Shown here: one piece after another, positions 34,342 through 42,644 of the stretch
How the letters are laid out: the number at the start of each line of letters is the position of its first letter
How positions within the stretch are numbered: position 1 is the stretch's first letter
Assembly: GCA_963834515.1 (NCBI GenBank)
Contig: CAWICB010000001.1
Location: 310,001-374,000, forward strand
Length of the DNA stretch: 64,000 bases
Origin: RYN-230 sp963834515
GTDB taxonomy: Bacteria; Actinomycetota; Actinomycetes; Streptosporangiales; Streptosporangiaceae
Direction: 5' to 3'
Made by a program: the position numbers and the translations under genes
Notes under the pieces: generated by a model
What the model saw: the letters and a program-made list of their open reading frames with translations, nothing else
Told to the model about the DNA's origin: nothing
The model's database searches: none

Positions 34342-35994
34342 CTAGCTTCTGCCGCCGGGGCCGCCGGGGCCGCCGGGGCCGCCGGGGCCGCCGGGGCCGC
34401 CGGCCTGGCCGGACCGGCGGCGCCAGATGAGCCAGCCCGCGCCGCCCGCCAGCACCAGCACGCCAGCGGCGATGCCGCCGATGGCAGCGGGCGGTGTGCC
34501 GCCCGGGCTTGCGGCCGCCGGGCTGCTGGCCGTGCTGGGCCGGGCGCTGGCCGTGCCCGGCCGGGCGGTGCCGCCCGGGGTGGCCGGGTGCGACCCGCTG
34601 CCGCCGGCCGTGCCGAACGCCACGACCTGATCCGCGGACGGGGCCAGCAGCAGGCCGTCACCCACGCCCGGGGTGGGGAAATGATTGGCTGGCGCCCCGA
34701 TGGACGCTTGCTGCACGAGCCGGCCGGTGGCCGGGTCGATGCCGGCCAGCGTGCCGTCACGGCTGATCGTCCAGACCAGGCCAGCGGCCACGACCGGCGG
34801 GCCGCCACCGATGCTGGATGTCCACAGCAGCCGCAGCCCAGGCGGCGACGCCGCCGCGCTGACTGCCGTGATGCCGCTGAGGCACGGCAGGTAGACGGTG
34901 CTGCCCACGGTCGCCATGCCGCCGTCGATGTCGGCCGCGCAGACCGGGCCGAGCTTGGCCTGCTGGCCGCCGATGCCGCCCAGGTGCGCACCGTTCAGCA
35001 GGTAGACAACCCGGGACTTCCCGGCCAGCACAACCTGGCCGTCCGGCAGCAGCGCGGGCTCAGTGGACATGTCCCGGTCCGAGGCGTTGTCCGCGGCCCA
35101 GGACGTGGGCGCGAAGTACTGCTCGAGGTGCATCAGCGGGGTCAGCTCGAGCGCCGAGTCGCTGTCGTCATAGCCGCGGGCCGGGTTGTACACCGAGCCG
35201 TTGCCCACGCTGACCCACACGTTGCCATGGCTGTCCACGGCCGGTGCCGCCCCGCCCATCCAGACCGCGCCCTGCCGCTGGCCGGGGGCCGAGTCCACGG
35301 TGAACATCGCGGGCGTGCCGCCGGTCTCCGGCACCGACACCACCCGGCCGCGGTACACCGAGCAGTCCCCGTCGTTGCCGCCGAAGCCGAAGATCACCCG
35401 CCCGGCGTCCAGGGTCAGCCCGGTGCGCTGCAGCAGCGCGGCCGTGTCCGCGCCAGGCGGGTCCACGTGCTGGGTCATCAGCACCGTGCCGGTGCTGGTG
35501 CTGAGACCGGCCAGCACGTGCGCGGGCTTCCCGTTCACCAGCTCGTCGGCCACCACGAAGATCTCCCCGCGGGACGGGTCGATGACCGGGGTGCCGGTGA
35601 TCCCGGCGGTGGGCCTGATGTCCCCGCAGGGCAGCGACGACGCGGGGACCGGGGTGGCCAGGTGCCTGGACCAGATCACCGCCCCGCTGCCGGCCGACAG
35701 CGCGTACACGGTGTCGTTCTCGGTGGCCACGAAGACCCGGTGGCCGGACACCAGCGGCTCGCCGTACAGCTGCCCGTCGAGCGCGGGCGAAGTCCAGGCC
35801 GGGGCACTGGTGTCCACCGCGCCGGGCAGCGGGCCGGCTCCCGAGCCCGCCGGGTTGCCGTGGTACACGGTCCAGGAGGTGGCAGCGGGGCCGGCCACCG
35901 GGCTGGCCGCCGCGGCGGTGGCAGCCCACCCGGCCCCGGTCACCGAGAGAACCGCGGCCGCCGCGAGCAGCCTGGCCCGGCCTGGTCGGAGCAT
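34342..35994 (-). CDS. Membrane-anchored PQQ-type beta-propeller protein
   Basis: A 550-residue exported protein. An N-terminal signal (LLAAAAVLSVTGAGWAATAAA) is followed by PQQ-like propeller blades: ATENDTVYALSAGSGAVIWS, VFVATEN, WTISRDGTLAGIDPATGRLV. A Pro/Ala/Ser linker and a C-terminal helix GGIAAGVLVLAGGAGWLIWR with RRR stop-transfer then suggest wall exposure and membrane anchoring, and the extreme end is a GGP repeat of five units. Propellers of this type bind proteins or sugars; catalytic quinoprotein residues are not obvious. The ATG at 35994 is 6 nt after TAGCCT. Confidence 0.75.
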   Translation of the reverse strand: MLRPGRARLLAAAAVLSVTGAGWAATAAAASPVAGPAATSWTVYHGNPAGSGAGPLPGAVDTSAPAWTSPALDGQLYGEPLVSGHRVFVATENDTVYALSAGSGAVIWSRHLATPVPASSLPCGDIRPTAGITGTPVIDPSRGEIFVVADELVNGKPAHVLAGLSTSTGTVLMTQHVDPPGADTAALLQRTGLTLDAGRVIFGFGGNDGDCSVYRGRVVSVPETGGTPAMFTVDSAPGQRQGAVWMGGAAPAVDSHGNVWVSVGNGSVYNPARGYDDSDSALELTPLMHLEQYFAPTSWAADNASDRDMSTEPALLPDGQVVLAGKSRVVYLLNGAHLGGIGGQQAKLGPVCAADIDGGMATVGSTVYLPCLSGITAVSAAASPPGLRLLWTSSIGGGPPVVAAGLVWTISRDGTLAGIDPATGRLVQQASIGAPANHFPTPGVGDGLLLAPSADQVVAFGTAGGSGSHPATPGGTARPGTASARPSTASSPAAASPGGTPPAAIGGIAAGVLVLAGGAGWLIWRRRSGQAGGPGGPGGPGGPGGPGGRS

Positions 35995-36000
35995 CGGTCC

Positions 36001-36006
36001 AGGCTA
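36001..36006 (-). promoter_or_regulatory. Leaderless -10 TAGCCT for the propeller gene
   Basis: TAGCCT on the minus strand ends 6 nt before the ATG at 35994. Confidence 0.5.
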
Positions 36007-36051
36007 CTCCCGGGGGATTCACCGGCTGGCTGGGCCAGGGTCACGGAATCC

Positions 36052-37986
36052 TTACGGCTGGCCCTGGTGGCAGGCGCTGTCCGGCGGCACGTCGAGCGCG
36101 GGGTTGCGGTCGAAGAACCCGGACGGCTTGAGCCAGAACGAAACCGTGTCCACCGGCATGATCGGCCAGTCCTCGGGCCGGGTCAGGTGATGGATGCCGA
36201 ACACGTACCACAGCACCACGTCGGTGTTCTCGATGGGCCGGTTCTGCGCCGTCCACGCGCCCAGCCCGGCGTCGGCCGTGGCGAACGTCGGGAACTCGCC
36301 GCACGGCCACCGCTCGTCCGGGTGGTACGGGGTGACCCACAGCGTGTGCCCGATGGCCCGGGCCCGTCCCAGCACCGGGGAGTCAGCGTCGAGCATGGCC
36401 GGGAAGCACCCGCCCGGCACCAGTTTGTAGCCGACCGGCGTGCCCAGCCCGTTGCGGACGGCGTCGTTGACCACTTTCCAGCTGCGCTGGGTCCGCCAGT
36501 CGTAGTCCTGCTGCCCCTCGGTCTCGGATCGCAGTGGCGTCTGCCGCAGCACCAGGCCGAGCTGGTACGGATCGTCCTCGCTGGCCCGGGACGGTGCCGA
36601 GTCCACCGCGTACACGGTGTTGTCCGGCCCGTCCACGTCCAGATCCAGCCGGGCCACGATGAAGTGCTGGTGGAACGGCGCGTAGGTGCGCTCGTCGACC
36701 AGCGTCCCGTACGGCGGCTGCTGGCCGGCCGGGAAGTTCGAGGTGACCATGATGCCGGTGGCCCGGACCTCGCACTCGATGTTGCCGTCCTGGTAGAAGC
36801 GCCAGTACACCAGGTATTCGTAGTTGGCCACGGTGACGTGGAACGACACCACGAGGCGGCGGGCCCGCCGGACCTCGGCGCCGAACTGGTGGTCCACGTG
36901 CTTCCACAGCACGCCGTTGTCTTCCTCGTGGATGCAGATGGCGTGCGGGATGGCCTGCGGCTCACCGGCCGAGTCATGCACCACGGCGTCCAGGTAGGTG
37001 ATCTCGCCCAGGCAGTCGCAGCCGAGTTGCAGCGAGGTGGTCATGAAACCGAGGCCCCACTCGCCGATGTCGAACGCGGTGCGCCGGTAGTGATCCACCG
37101 TCGCGTCCCGGTACGGCACCACCATCTCGGCGAACGAGAGCCGGTGCGCCACGGGCCGCAGCCGGCCCGCGTCGCGGAACCCGACCGAGTGCAGGACCAG
37201 CCCCTCGCGGTAGTTGAAGCCGAGCCGCATCTCCCAGTTCTGCCAGGTCAGCGAGTGCCCGTCGAGACTGAACGACACGCCAGCCGGCTGGCTGATCTCC
37301 AGCGGCGCGACGTGCCGCAGCGGCTGGGGGATCAGCTTGGGCAGGTACTCGCCCATCACCTGGGGCAGCCCGGGCGAGGTCGCGGAGCCGCCGCCGTCCT
37401 CGACCTCCAGCAGGGCCATCCGGTTCAGGTCCACGATCGGGTGCAGCCCGCTGAGGTGATGGGCGTACGGGCTGCCCTGCTCGCTGCCCCGGTACCACAC
37501 GTCGGCCCAGCCCAGCCGCAGCCCGCGGTACCGCGGCGGGATGGTGACGGCCGGGTAGGCCCACAGGTCGGTCAGGATCCGGGACAGGTCGGTGATCCCG
37601 CGCTGGGCCAGCGCCGCGGCCAGCCGAGGATCGCCGCGCAGCATGTCGTCGCACTCGTGCCATTCGTTGACGGTGATGTTCGGCTGCTGGCCGGACAGCC
37701 GGGTCCAGCTCAGCACGCTGCCGCTGGCCAGCGACAGCACCGCGCGGTAGGCGTGGCCGGTGTCCCGGTCCCAGCAGACGGCCAGCGCCTCCCGGGGCAG
37801 CGCGGTGCCCGGTTCCGCCGCGCGCAGCGTGTCCTTGTCCGGTTCCCGCAGCTCAATCGAGGCGAACCGCCACCGCGGGCCGACCCCGCGGTCGCGCCGC
37901 AGGATGCCCGCCACCCGCCGGAACTCGCCGGCCGTCAGCGGGTCGAGCGGATGCCCGGCCGGCCTGGTCTGCTGCGATGTGGTCAC
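36052..37986 (-). CDS. Primary-amine (copper amine) oxidase
   Basis: A 644-residue enzyme that deaminates primary amines using topaquinone and copper. The quinone precursor motif is VANYEYLVYW (N-Y-E, expected T-x-x-N-Y-D/E), and the copper site includes HQHFIVARLD. The ENxDVVLWYVFGIHHLTRPEDW block near the C-terminus carries the third His. No signal peptide is present, so it is cytoplasmic like other actinobacterial members. GTG at 37986 is preferred because GGAGG lies 9 nt upstream; the ATG at 38052 has none. Confidence 0.93.
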   Translation of the reverse strand: MTTSQQTRPAGHPLDPLTAGEFRRVAGILRRDRGVGPRWRFASIELREPDKDTLRAAEPGTALPREALAVCWDRDTGHAYRAVLSLASGSVLSWTRLSGQQPNITVNEWHECDDMLRGDPRLAAALAQRGITDLSRILTDLWAYPAVTIPPRYRGLRLGWADVWYRGSEQGSPYAHHLSGLHPIVDLNRMALLEVEDGGGSATSPGLPQVMGEYLPKLIPQPLRHVAPLEISQPAGVSFSLDGHSLTWQNWEMRLGFNYREGLVLHSVGFRDAGRLRPVAHRLSFAEMVVPYRDATVDHYRRTAFDIGEWGLGFMTTSLQLGCDCLGEITYLDAVVHDSAGEPQAIPHAICIHEEDNGVLWKHVDHQFGAEVRRARRLVVSFHVTVANYEYLVYWRFYQDGNIECEVRATGIMVTSNFPAGQQPPYGTLVDERTYAPFHQHFIVARLDLDVDGPDNTVYAVDSAPSRASEDDPYQLGLVLRQTPLRSETEGQQDYDWRTQRSWKVVNDAVRNGLGTPVGYKLVPGGCFPAMLDADSPVLGRARAIGHTLWVTPYHPDERWPCGEFPTFATADAGLGAWTAQNRPIENTDVVLWYVFGIHHLTRPEDWPIMPVDTVSFWLKPSGFFDRNPALDVPPDSACHQGQP

Positions 37987-38262
37987 CGATGTGCCTCCAG
38001 TCGCTGTGCTGGTTCTGCCCCCACTGTGCCGTCCCGACCGGCGATCCGTCATCCACCGGCACGCACTGGGCCCTGGCCGCCGCGCAGGCGGGGGCGGCGA
38101 GCTGCACTGGCAGGCTGCGGCCAGCGCGCTGGCGCACTGGCCGCAGCGGAGGGCCCCGCTGGTGTCGAAGGTCCCGGCTGGGTGCTGGCCGATGCCCGCG
38201 TCGGTTCGGCGCCCGGCTGAGCGGATGGTGCCGGCGCGTCATCGGCCCCCGTCAGAGGGGTA

Positions 38263-38278
38263 ATAGCGAATGTGCTAT
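38263..38278. promoter_or_regulatory. Dyad ATAGC-GAATGT-GCTAT upstream of the XRE-LexA gene
   Basis: A perfect 5+5 bp inverted repeat with a 6-nt centre, 70 bp before the start. Its size and A+T content fit an XRE-type operator rather than a LexA box, suggesting autoregulation through the extra N-terminal domain. Confidence 0.45.
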
Positions 38279-38347
38279 CGTGGCGCCAGTGGGCAGCCTC
38301 GGGCCTATGTTCGATGCCTCCGGCAAAGTGGCCGGGAGCGGACTGAG

Positions 38348-39454
38348 GTGACGGCTCATCCCGCTCCCAGTGCCGCCGGCGCGGATCTAGGGCCGGCTGG
38401 CCGGCCAGACGCGGCGGCTGGCAAACCGGAACTGATCACCCGGCTGATCACCCAGCGGGCGGCGGCGGGCCTGTCGCAGGCAGGTATGGCCAGGCTGATG
38501 CGCACATCACAGTCCGCCGTGGCGCGGCTTGAATCCGGGCGGCACGACGCCCAGCTCTCCACCCTGACCCGCTACGCCGGGGCGCTTGGGCTGTCACTGG
38601 ACCTCGTCGAGAACGTGGCGGCGCAGGCAGCGGGCTCCGGCGCGGGGCGGGGGACTGAACCGGGGCAGGATCAGGCGGCCAGCGCGCGGCCGCCGCGCGA
38701 GGTGCCGCCCCTGGCCGGGGCCAGGCCCAGAGGGAGGCCAGGACGGAAACCAAGGGGCAGCGTCCCGCCGGTGGTCGCAGAGTTGCCGGATCAGCCCGAT
38801 CCCGATCATGTCCTGACCTGGCGGCAGCGAAGGGTGCTGCACGTCATCAGGGACTCCGTGCAGCGTCGCGGTTACCCGCCGTCGATGCGGGAGATCGCGG
38901 CCGAGGTAGGCCTGAACAGCGTGTCTGGCGTCTCGCACCAGCTCTCCACGCTGGAGAGCAAGGGGTACGTGCGACGTGACGCAGGCCAGGCGCGCACGCT
39001 GGGGATCCGGTGGCCGGGCTATCTGGCCGTCCGGCCCGATGGGGAGCAGGACCACGACGAGATCACGGATGCCGTCGCCCCGGCGGCCCACGTCCCGGTC
39101 GTGGGCCGGATCGCGGCCGGGGACCCGATCCTGGCCGAGCAATCCATCGAGGACGTGTTCCCGCTGCCCAAGCAGATTGTTGGTGACGGAACCCTCTTTC
39201 TGCTGACAGTCGCCGGCGACTCCATGATCAACGCCGGCATCACGGATGGCGACTGGGTCGTGGTCCGCGCACAGCCGGACGCGGAGGATGGGGACATCGT
39301 GGCCGCGCTCACCGACGGTGAGGCGACCGTAAAAGCGCTCAGCCGCTCCGGCGGGCATTCCTGGCTGGTGCCCTACAACCCGGGCTATCCGCCGATACCT
39401 GGCGATGAGGCCAGCATCTTGGGCCGGGTCGTCGCCTTGCTGCGCCGATTCTGA
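38348..39454 (+). CDS. XRE helix-turn-helix fused to a complete LexA repressor
   Basis: A 368-residue protein with two DNA-binding domains. Residues about 20-85 are an XRE/Cro HTH: ITQRAAAGLSQAGMARLMRT, then SQSAVARLESGRHDAQLSTL. After a basic linker, residues about 150-368 are a full LexA: winged helix LTWRQRRVLHVIRDSVQRRG and PPSMREIAAEVGLNSVSGVS, cleavage site Ala-Gly in VGRIAAGDPI, catalytic Ser in VAGDSMINAGITDGDWV and Lys in GEATVKALSRS. So it should self-cleave with RecA help. The LexA family is normally 200-260 residues; the extra XRE half is unusual. GTG at 38348 is chosen; a longer frame to 38270 crosses the promoter dyad. Confidence 0.85.
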   Translation: MTAHPAPSAAGADLGPAGRPDAAAGKPELITRLITQRAAAGLSQAGMARLMRTSQSAVARLESGRHDAQLSTLTRYAGALGLSLDLVENVAAQAAGSGAGRGTEPGQDQAASARPPREVPPLAGARPRGRPGRKPRGSVPPVVAELPDQPDPDHVLTWRQRRVLHVIRDSVQRRGYPPSMREIAAEVGLNSVSGVSHQLSTLESKGYVRRDAGQARTLGIRWPGYLAVRPDGEQDHDEITDAVAPAAHVPVVGRIAAGDPILAEQSIEDVFPLPKQIVGDGTLFLLTVAGDSMINAGITDGDWVVVRAQPDAEDGDIVAALTDGEATVKALSRSGGHSWLVPYNPGYPPIPGDEASILGRVVALLRRF

Positions 39455-39600
39455 GCGTTGCGCCCCGCCCGCTAGTGAGTCCTCACGGCAGGGTGTGCTG
39501 TCCCCGCCGCTGCGCGGGCTATACCGGCTAGGCCATGGGCAGCCGGTAAGACCAGCTCAAACGTGTACTTCGAAATTCTGACCTTGTTTTCCCCGAGATG

Positions 39601-39614
39601 CGAACGTATATTCG
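39601..39614. promoter_or_regulatory. SOS/LexA-box-like CGAACGTATATTCG
   Basis: Differs from the actinobacterial consensus CGAACRNRYGTTYG at one position. It lies 146 bp downstream of the XRE-LexA gene and 35 bp before a candidate small gene at 39649, so it probably marks an SOS-regulated promoter. Confidence 0.55.
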
Positions 39615-39648
39615 AAGAGAAGTAGCCAGGAACGGCGGGAGTGCGGTG

Positions 39649-40098
39649 ATGGACCTACTTTGGATCAAGAAGATCGGGCTAACCGGCGTGGCCTGGGTCT
39701 GCCTCCGGACGCCAGGGCGAACGAAGCCGTCCGCCCAGCGGAAGGATGAGCTCGGTGAGCCCCGGTACCGGGAGGCACCGGCCCCGTCGTGCGGTCACAG
39801 CTCATGCGCCGACCCGCGCCAACGGCTGTATTGCCCAAGCGAGCTCCTGCGGGTGCGGCAGGCGCGGGGTGACATGAGCTGGCACAGCGGCGCTCCGGTG
39901 TCGGCCGGATGGCGGCCACGCCAGCGTGCGCACCGGCCAGCCAGCCGGCCCGCGGCCCGGCATGACCAGGCAGGTCCGCCTAACCGCCGAGGCCGCAGGC
40001 GCTTCCGGCATCCGCATAGCGCATACCCGCTGCCGGCCATAGTCCTCGTCTTGGCCAAGATAATCCAGGCTGCGGCTTCGTGGCGCCCGGGGAGATAG
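39649..40098 (+). CDS. Hypothetical protein, candidate SOS-regulated gene
   Basis: A 149-residue frame opening MDLLWIKKIGLTGVAWVCLR. Support comes from GGGAG 7 nt before the ATG and the LexA-like box at 39601. Against it, the second half is Arg/Pro-rich and looks like random high-GC coding, so the real product may be shorter or the frame may be damaged. No family recognised. Confidence 0.3.
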   Translation: MDLLWIKKIGLTGVAWVCLRTPGRTKPSAQRKDELGEPRYREAPAPSCGHSSCADPRQRLYCPSELLRVRQARGDMSWHSGAPVSAGWRPRQRAHRPASRPAARHDQAGPPNRRGRRRFRHPHSAYPLPAIVLVLAKIIQAAASWRPGR

Positions 40099-40226
40099 GC
40101 CGGTGCCGGGTGGGCCCTTCGCAGCCGGGGCGGGGGACCTAGGCCCCTGGGACAGGGAGCTGGCTCCCGGGGAGGCTGACGTCAGCGCCCGACGCGCGGC
40201 GATGCCACGGAGAGGCAGTGCCTGCT

Positions 40227-41390
40227 ATGACCACCCCAGCCCTGACCATCAGCGCACCGGGAACCCCGGCCCGGCTGGCGTTCCCAGGCCGATCACGGAC
40301 CCCGGTGGACTTCGGCCAGCGGCCCATGCTGGTGTTCTGGGAGACCACCCGGGCCTGCCTGCTGGCCTGCCGGCACTGCCGGGCCAGCGCGACCACTCAG
40401 CCACCGCCCGGCGAGCTCGGCTCCGCCGAAGGCCGCGGCCTCATCGATCAGGTGGCCGGATTCGGGCGGCCGTACCCCATCCTGGTGCTCACCGGCGGCG
40501 ACTGCCTGCTCCGGCCCGACCTGTTCGCCCTGGTGGACTACGCAGTGTCGCTGGGCGTGCCAGTCTGCCTGTCCCCGTCGGTCACCCCGCGGCTCACCCC
40601 GGCCATGATCGACCGGATCGCGGGCTGCGGGGCCCGGGCCGTGTCGGTCAGCCTGGACGGCGCGTGCGCCAGCACGCATGACGGCGTGCGCGGTATCGGC
40701 GGGCACTTCACCCAGACCGTGCAGGCCATCCGGTCGCTGGTCGCGGCCGGGGTCACCGTGCAGGTCAACACCACGGTGATGAGCCGCAACGTGACCGAGC
40801 TGGCCGACATCGCCGGGCTGATCGCGGCCACCGGCACGCACATGTGGGAGGTGTTCTTCCTGGTGCACGTCGGCCGCGGGGTGGACACCGGGGCCATCTC
40901 CCCGGCGCAGCACGAGGACGTCTGCCACTTCCTGTACGACGCGTCGCGGCACGGGTTCGTGGTGCGCACGGTTGAGGCCCCGTTCTTCCGCCGGGTGGTG
41001 GCGGACCGCCGGTCTGGGCGTCTGGCACCGGACAGCGCGCTGTACCGCGATCTGGCCCAGCGGCTCGGCCAGCTGCTCGGCCCGGGCCGCAAGCTGCCCA
41101 GCGCGCACACCGCGCCGACCCGGGACGGCAAGGGCATCCTGTTCATCGCGCACGACGGCCAGGTCTACCCGGCCGGGTTCCTGCCGCTCGGCCTGGGCAG
41201 CATCCGGGACCGGCCGCTGCGCGACATCTACACCGGCGACCCGCTGCTGCGCGACATCCGGGCGGCCCGGTTCACCGGCCGCTGCGGCGAGTGCCAGTAT
41301 GCGGATCTGTGCGGCGGGTCACGGGCCCGCGCCTACGCGGCGACGGGTGACCCGCTCGGCGAGGATCCAGCCTGCCCGTTCACGCCGTAG
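40227..41390 (+). CDS. Radical SAM/SPASM protein (TIGR04053-like)
   Basis: A 387-residue radical SAM enzyme. The [4Fe-4S]-SAM motif C-x3-C-x2-C is in TTRACLLACRHCRA (about residue 45), followed by LTGGDCLLRPDLFAL. The C-terminal SPASM region has GRCGECQYADLCGGSRARAY and a final DPAC for auxiliary clusters. It is closest in look to heme-biosynthesis-like (AhbD/NirJ) and peptide-modifying enzymes; actinobacterial members of this subgroup have no proven substrate. GGAGAGG precedes ATG 40227; the in-frame GTG at 40218 is too close to it. No precursor peptide gene is visible next to it. Confidence 0.85.
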   Translation: MTTPALTISAPGTPARLAFPGRSRTPVDFGQRPMLVFWETTRACLLACRHCRASATTQPPPGELGSAEGRGLIDQVAGFGRPYPILVLTGGDCLLRPDLFALVDYAVSLGVPVCLSPSVTPRLTPAMIDRIAGCGARAVSVSLDGACASTHDGVRGIGGHFTQTVQAIRSLVAAGVTVQVNTTVMSRNVTELADIAGLIAATGTHMWEVFFLVHVGRGVDTGAISPAQHEDVCHFLYDASRHGFVVRTVEAPFFRRVVADRRSGRLAPDSALYRDLAQRLGQLLGPGRKLPSAHTAPTRDGKGILFIAHDGQVYPAGFLPLGLGSIRDRPLRDIYTGDPLLRDIRAARFTGRCGECQYADLCGGSRARAYAATGDPLGEDPACPFTP

Positions 41391-41441
41391 CCAGCACCGG
41401 GCGCGGGAAGCACACCGGGCATGGGCTTAGCCGTCGCTGGC

Positions 41442-41990
41442 CTACTGACGGGTGAACACGGCGTGCACGATGATCGTGTTGTCCATCGCCGCTATGCCCA
41501 GCCAGTTCCAGGTCAGGCCGTAGTCCGCCCGGTTGACCTGGAGTTCGCCGTCCAGCCACATTTCGCCATCGGCGCCGGAGACCTTGGCGTCGAACGATGC
41601 CGGACGGGTGCGGCCGCGGACGGTGAGGCGGCCCGTGACCAGGACACCATCGCCGGCCGGGCCGACACCATCGACGGCGAACGTGATGTCCGGGTGGGTG
41701 GTGATGTCGAAGAAGTCGGCCGAGCGCAGGTGCTTGTCCCGCCGCGAGTTCTTCGTGTCGATCGACCCGGCCGCCACGGTCAGCACGCCGCTGACCTCCC
41801 CGGCCGGCGTCACCGTACCGTTCCCCGAGACCTGACGGAAGACGCCATACAGCGGGCGGAGCCCCCAGGTATGCCTGGTCTTGAGCCGGACCTCGGTCCG
41901 GGCCGCGTCCAGCGTCCAGGATCCGGCCAGCTGGCCGTCCTGCAGCAGCGCCTGTAGTGCCGACGAGGTCAGCTGTCCCGACGGTGCCAT
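41442..41990 (-). CDS. YceI-family lipid-binding protein
   Basis: A 182-residue YceI beta-barrel lacking a signal peptide. Family blocks are present: WTLDAARTEVRLKTRHTWGL, LTVAAGSIDTKNSRRDKHLR, ADFFDITTHPDITFAVD and GELQVNRADYGLTWN. Members bind isoprenoids or amphiphiles. GGAG lies 9 nt before ATG 41990. It is divergent from a MarR gene, with palindromic operators between them, so it is very probably controlled by that regulator. Confidence 0.9.
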   Translation of the reverse strand: MAPSGQLTSSALQALLQDGQLAGSWTLDAARTEVRLKTRHTWGLRPLYGVFRQVSGNGTVTPAGEVSGVLTVAAGSIDTKNSRRDKHLRSADFFDITTHPDITFAVDGVGPAGDGVLVTGRLTVRGRTRPASFDAKVSGADGEMWLDGELQVNRADYGLTWNWLGIAAMDNTIIVHAVFTRQ

Positions 41991-42011
41991 CCCATGCTCC
42001 TGCCAATTTGG

Positions 42012-42035
42012 TTTGAGAATCAAAACTATTTTGAT
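42012..42035. promoter_or_regulatory. MarR operators between yceI and marR
   Basis: ATCAAAA-CTA-TTTTGAT (42019-42035) is a perfect 7+7 palindrome, overlapped by TTTGA-GAA-TCAAA (42012-42024). A TATACT hexamer follows at 42048-42053. Position between divergent genes indicates joint control. Confidence 0.8.
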
Positions 42036-42100
42036 GCGGGAACCATATATACTGCGGCCCGGGAGTGTCAAGCTGGGCTGGGTGCGTGCAGGGGAGGGCC

Positions 42101-42568
42101 ATGGCGGAGGAAACGGCCCCGCAGCACTCCGTGATGTGCCTGCGCCTCATGCAGGCGTTCCGCCGGGTGAGCAGGGGGATGCGGCGCTGGCAGGATGGCG
42201 CCGCGCCGCCCGCGACGGCGCCACTCAGCCCGCGGCACGTCGCCGCGCTCGAGCAGCTCCTCGGCGGCCCGGTCAGCGTTGGCGAGCTGGCCTCCGGGCT
42301 CGGCCTGACCCTGCCCACCGTCAGCGGGGTGCTCGCCGATCTGGACCGTGCGGGCTTCATCGAGCGCCACCCCGACCCGGCCGACCGGAGGCGCACGATC
42401 GTCCAGGTCATCCCGGCCCAGGCGGCGCTGATTGGGGAGTGGCTGGACGGCGCGGCCAAGCCGCTGGCCCGCGTCCTGGACAAGCTCTCGCCCAGTGAGC
42501 AGGCCGCCTTCCTCAAGGCCATGGACCTGCTCGAAACCGAGCTGCACAGCCGAGATGCCCGGTCCTGA
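42101..42568 (+). CDS. MarR-family regulator
   Basis: A 155-residue regulator with the winged helix PVSVGELASGLGLTLPTVSG, then VLADLDRAGFIERHPDPADR with the wing RRRTIV. GGGGAGGG precedes the ATG. The palindromes immediately upstream are its probable sites, controlling itself and the divergent YceI gene. Confidence 0.9.
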   Translation: MAEETAPQHSVMCLRLMQAFRRVSRGMRRWQDGAAPPATAPLSPRHVAALEQLLGGPVSVGELASGLGLTLPTVSGVLADLDRAGFIERHPDPADRRRTIVQVIPAQAALIGEWLDGAAKPLARVLDKLSPSEQAAFLKAMDLLETELHSRDARS

Positions 42569-42631
42569 ACCGGGCGCGTCCCGGGCTGCCCGCCGCGCTG
42601 GTGTCCGCCCTGTTTCCCGGGCGGCGGCCGA

Positions 42632-42637
42632 TAGCCT
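42632..42637 (+). promoter_or_regulatory. Leaderless -10 TAGCCT for the HipA-like gene
   Basis: TAGCCT ends 7 nt before GTG 42645, the same hexamer as at 36001. It favours that GTG over the long in-frame extension into marR. Confidence 0.45.
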
Positions 42638-42644
42638 GGCCGGC

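Larger units (their letters stand above)
39455..40226. other. 772-bp region between XRE-LexA and the radical SAM gene
   Basis: Contains the LexA-like box and the weak candidate gene above. The stretch 39545-39625 is markedly A+T-richer than its surroundings, as expected of a promoter. From 40100 to 40208 I see nothing except GGAGAGG serving the radical SAM gene. Confidence 0.5.

Noticed and set aside
34120..38220. 1366-codon open frame on the plus strand
   Set aside because: It lies antisense to the PQQ propeller and copper amine oxidase genes, has His/Arg/Pro-rich low-complexity composition and no recognisable domain; it is a GC-driven shadow.
40227..41390. RiPP biosynthetic cluster
   Set aside because: No precursor peptide, protease or transporter dedicated to the radical SAM gene is visible within several kb.
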